Part shown: positions 61,911 to 64,000 of the stretch, piece after piece
How the letters are laid out: each line of letters opens with the position of its first letter
Position numbering within the stretch: the first letter of the stretch is position 1
DNA from: Siminovitchia terrae
GTDB lineage: Bacteria; Bacillota; Bacilli; Bacillales; Bacillaceae_C
Length of the DNA: 64,000 bases
Direction: 5' to 3'
NCBI RefSeq assembly: GCF_003605405.2
Contig: NZ_QYTW02000001.1
Coordinates: 246,428-310,427, forward strand
Notes under the pieces: generated by a model
What the model was told of the DNA's origin: nothing
Database searches by the model: none
Seen by the model: only the letters and a program-made list of their open reading frames with translations
Position numbers and translations under genes: made by a program

Positions 61911-62831
61911 TTACTGCTCGTACAAGATTTCCCCAGTCTTTTCCACCCCGTATCCAAGCGATTGCAGCTCCTCTTTAAATTCGTTGTTGTTTAATATCTC
62001 CAAAACAATGTTAATAAGCTGAACATTGTTTTCTTTTTTCAAAATGACCAAATCGTAGCTTTCTGCAATCAGAGGGATAAAATTGATATTCGCAACCTTG
62101 GCTGATTGTTCAATGCCGACTCCGACATCCGCACGTCCATTCGCAATTACGCTAGCCACACCTAAATGACTCGTTTGGAAATTTTCATATCCACTTACTT
62201 GATTTCTTTTGATTCCATTGATCCGTAATTGTTCATCCAGAAGAACCCTCGCTCCTGCGCCTTTTTCCCGGTTGATCAGCTTTATGCCTGGCTTAGCCAG
62301 ATCCTCCCATGATTGAAAACCATGTGGATTTCCCTTTGCCACATAAAGCCCCGCTTCACGCTGCAGCATGTGAATAACCACGAATGATTGGCTGACTAAT
62401 ATTTTCCTTATGTATGAGATATTGTACTGGAGCGTATCACCGTCAAGGAGATGGGTACTCACCACATCCGCTTTTCCCAAATACATTGCAATCAGACTGT
62501 CAAGACTGCCTCCATGAGAACGAAGCGGTCGAAAGTCGCTTGATTTTGCTTCTATCTGCCTTGCCAAAATATCCAGACTGCTGTCCTGCCCGCTGATCAC
62601 GACTTGACGCGCCGTCCCTGAAGCCGCCGTACTAGACTCCGCTCCTTGGGCAATTCCCACTTCCAGTCCCCGGGACTTATAATTCTCCAGTTCTTTCGCG
62701 TCCACACGCATTTGCCGACCTACTCTGAAAGCCTTCAACTCTCCTTTTTTGATCAAATCATAGACTGTCAATTTGGAGACTTTTAAAGCTTTAGCAATTT
62801 CCTCTGTAGTAAAAGACTCGTTGTGCGCCAA
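61911..62831 (-). CDS. yvgK: HTH regulator with periplasmic-binding-like domain, YvgK-like molybdate regulator
   Basis: Residues 1-50 form an excisionase/MerR-type helix-turn-helix (FTTEEIAKALKVSKLTVYDLIKKGELKAFRVGRQMRV). Residues 80-306 resemble ModA-type binding proteins (SGQDSSLDILARQIEA, LVSQSFVVIHML, NREKGAGARVLLDEQL, GVASVIANGRADVGVGIEQ). B. subtilis YvgK has this fusion and sits by yvgLM (modAB). A TTG start at 62831 has GAGGTG at good spacing; the frame opens three codons earlier. It is divergent from modA with an operator-like repeat between them. Confidence 0.85.
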   Translation of the reverse strand: MAHNESFTTEEIAKALKVSKLTVYDLIKKGELKAFRVGRQMRVDAKELENYKSRGLEVGIAQGAESSTAASGTARQVVISGQDSSLDILARQIEAKSSDFRPLRSHGGSLDSLIAMYLGKADVVSTHLLDGDTLQYNISYIRKILVSQSFVVIHMLQREAGLYVAKGNPHGFQSWEDLAKPGIKLINREKGAGARVLLDEQLRINGIKRNQVSGYENFQTSHLGVASVIANGRADVGVGIEQSAKVANINFIPLIAESYDLVILKKENNVQLINIVLEILNNNEFKEELQSLGYGVEKTGEILYEQ

Positions 62832-62893
62832 GAAAAACACCTCAATATTCTTAATAATTCTATTTTATCATTTACTTACACAAGCAGGCTAAC

Positions 62894-62931
62894 TATAATT
62901 AGATATAACTAGTTATAATTAGATATAACTA
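62894..62931. promoter_or_regulatory. Operator-like tandem palindromes between yvgK and modA
   Basis: The 18-bp sequence TATAATTAGATATAACTA occurs twice (62894-62911 and 62914-62931), with a 20-bp period. The second lies in the inverted repeat AGTTATA-ATTAGA-TATAACT. Its form, TATA arms with a 6-bp centre, resembles the ModE box. The regulator probably binds here to control both genes by molybdate. Confidence 0.65.
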
Positions 62932-62955
62932 AAATTTCTTTTTAGGGGGATCTAG

Positions 62956-63765
62956 ATGAAAAAACTTGCAATTTTCATATTAGTTATCGCCTCATTGCTT
63001 TTTGCAGGATGCAACAGCAATGATACAAGCGATAAAAGCAGCCAAGATTCAACAGAAAAAGCTAATAAAACTGAAGAAAAAACACCATTGACTGTTTCCG
63101 CCGCAGTTAGTCTGACTGACGCGCTGGAAGAAATCAAAGAACTATATGAAAAAGACCATCCAGTAGAATTGACATTTAATCTAGGCGGATCAGGCACACT
63201 AGCCCAGCAAATTCAGCAAGGTGCTCCGGTTGATATTTTCATTTCGGCCAACCAAGAATGGATGGACACGCTCGAAAAAGATGACCTTGTCAATACCTCG
63301 ACAAGAGAAAATGTAACGGGTAATAAAATCGTTTTGATCACAGGGGCAGACTCCAAAATTGATTATAAATCAGTCGATGAAGTCTCCGCGGCAGATGTGG
63401 ATCAGATTGCCATTGGAAATCCTGAAAGCGTCCCTGCTGGAGAGTATACAGAAGAAATTTTACATAATCTAAAAAAATGGGATGAAATGAAAGATAAGCT
63501 TGTATTGGCTAAGGACGTACGCCAAGTGTTGACGTATGTTGAAACTGGAAACGCCGACATTGGATTTGTCTATGAAAGTGATGCCGTGACCTCCGATAAA
63601 ATCAAGGTTTTATCAACTGTCGATGAGTCATTGCACGATCCAATCATCTACCCAGGGGCCGTCTTAGCAGATACAAAACATGAAAAAGAAGCGGAAGAGT
63701 TCCTGAAATTCCTGGAAGCGGAAGATGCACAAAGCATTTTGGAAAAATACGGGTTCAAGAAATAA
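62956..63765 (+). CDS. modA: Molybdate ABC transporter substrate-binding lipoprotein ModA
   Basis: A signal peptide with lipobox FAGC is followed by the ModA pattern: LTVSAAVSLTDALEEIKELYE, FNLGGSGTLAQQIQQGAPVDIFISANQEWMD, and VYESDAV. It binds molybdate (or tungstate) outside the cell and passes it to ModB. GGGGGATC precedes the ATG. It is divergent from the yvgK-like regulator and followed by modB after 23 bp. Molybdate supply fits the molybdenum hydroxylase encoded at 49-53 kb. Confidence 0.93.
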   Translation: MKKLAIFILVIASLLFAGCNSNDTSDKSSQDSTEKANKTEEKTPLTVSAAVSLTDALEEIKELYEKDHPVELTFNLGGSGTLAQQIQQGAPVDIFISANQEWMDTLEKDDLVNTSTRENVTGNKIVLITGADSKIDYKSVDEVSAADVDQIAIGNPESVPAGEYTEEILHNLKKWDEMKDKLVLAKDVRQVLTYVETGNADIGFVYESDAVTSDKIKVLSTVDESLHDPIIYPGAVLADTKHEKEAEEFLKFLEAEDAQSILEKYGFKK

Positions 63766-63788
63766 ATATTGTAAGGTATGATTGATCT

Positions 63789-64000
63789 ATGAACTATTCT
63801 CCGCTTTTACTTTCATTTAAAACGGCCGCCATCGCAACGGTGATCGTCTTTATCACGGGAGTCGTCCTAGCAAGAATCATCGGTCGCAACTCTTTTTATG
63901 GGAAAAGTGCAGTGGAAGCCATCATTTTGCTTCCACTCGTGTTGCCCCCTACCGTTGTCGGTTTCGGTCTCTTATATATTTTTGGAAAAAACGGATTCAT
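63789..64000 (+). CDS. modB: Molybdate ABC transporter permease ModB (cut by window end)
   Basis: The first 70 codons read MNYSPLLLSFKTAAIATVIV, then ARIIGRNSFYGKSAVEAI and LPLVLPPTVVGFGLLYIFG, the usual ModB N-terminus with first membrane helices and the PPTVVGFGLL stretch. The rest lies outside the window. An ABC ATPase may follow. Confidence 0.9.
   Translation, partial: MNYSPLLLSFKTAAIATVIVFITGVVLARIIGRNSFYGKSAVEAIILLPLVLPPTVVGFGLLYIFGKNGF

Overview
The window looks like a chromosomal segment of a moderately A+T-rich Bacillaceae (Bacillus-type) bacterium. The evidence is strong AGGAGG-type ribosome binding sites with frequent TTG/GTG starts, Bacillus-style lipoproteins, CcpA-like cre boxes, tandem ECF sigma/anti-sigma pairs, and a yvgK-like regulator next to modA. 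No rRNA, tRNA or CRISPR was found. Most genes lie on the minus strand. They are almost all for uptake and breakdown of nitrogenous compounds.

Layout. 1-4.8 kb: acyl-CoA ligase, an internally deleted thiolase, a hotdog thioesterase and a MerR regulator with a C-terminal methyltransferase-like domain. 4.9-7.7 kb (+): a YtcJ-type amidohydrolase and an orphan PotD-like binding lipoprotein, divergent from the MerR gene and preceded by a 19-bp-spacer (MerR-type) promoter. 8-24.1 kb (-): an ectoine/hydroxyectoine uptake and degradation locus. It holds a DoeD-like transaminase, a BCCT transporter, a DoeC-like aldehyde dehydrogenase, an M20 deacetylase, EutC, two DoeA/EutD ectoine hydrolases, the EhuABCD importer, a PucR-family regulator and EutB. 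Three transcription starts in it share a 36-37 bp inverted-repeat motif and each has a cre-like box. 24.5-31.2 kb: an NhaC antiporter, then a 2-oxoacid dehydrogenase operon (E1alpha, E1beta, E2) with a Leu/Phe dehydrogenase and a PaaI thioesterase. 32-35.4 kb: ECF sigma factor with DUF4179 anti-sigma, then a small lipoprotein. 35.6-39.9 kb: a TnpB transposon remnant, two flavin amine oxidases, a LysR regulator and a small protein.

40-57.8 kb (-) is the least explained part. A sigma54 activator with one PxpBC pair and molybdenum-hydroxylase maturation genes (MobA-like, XdhC, VWA, MoxR) is separated by a 28-unit minisatellite from the structural genes of a three-subunit molybdenum hydroxylase with CoxG. 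Upstream of these lies a pxpB-pxpC-accB-accC-pxpA operon. It has a sigma54 (-24/-12) promoter and a 40-bp palindrome upstream of it. I infer an undescribed pathway in which the hydroxylase oxidises an N-heterocycle and the biotin-dependent PxpBC/AccBC/PxpA set opens the resulting lactam. 58-64 kb: a methyltransferase pseudogene, a second ECF/anti-sigma pair, a TauE/SafE permease, and a molybdate system (YvgK-like regulator, ModA, start of ModB) that could supply the hydroxylase.

Six copies of a structured repeat (about 100-195 bp) lie in one orientation through the window. Their right-hand terminus is also found at the edge of the TnpB remnant, so they are probably non-autonomous IS200/IS605-like derivatives.
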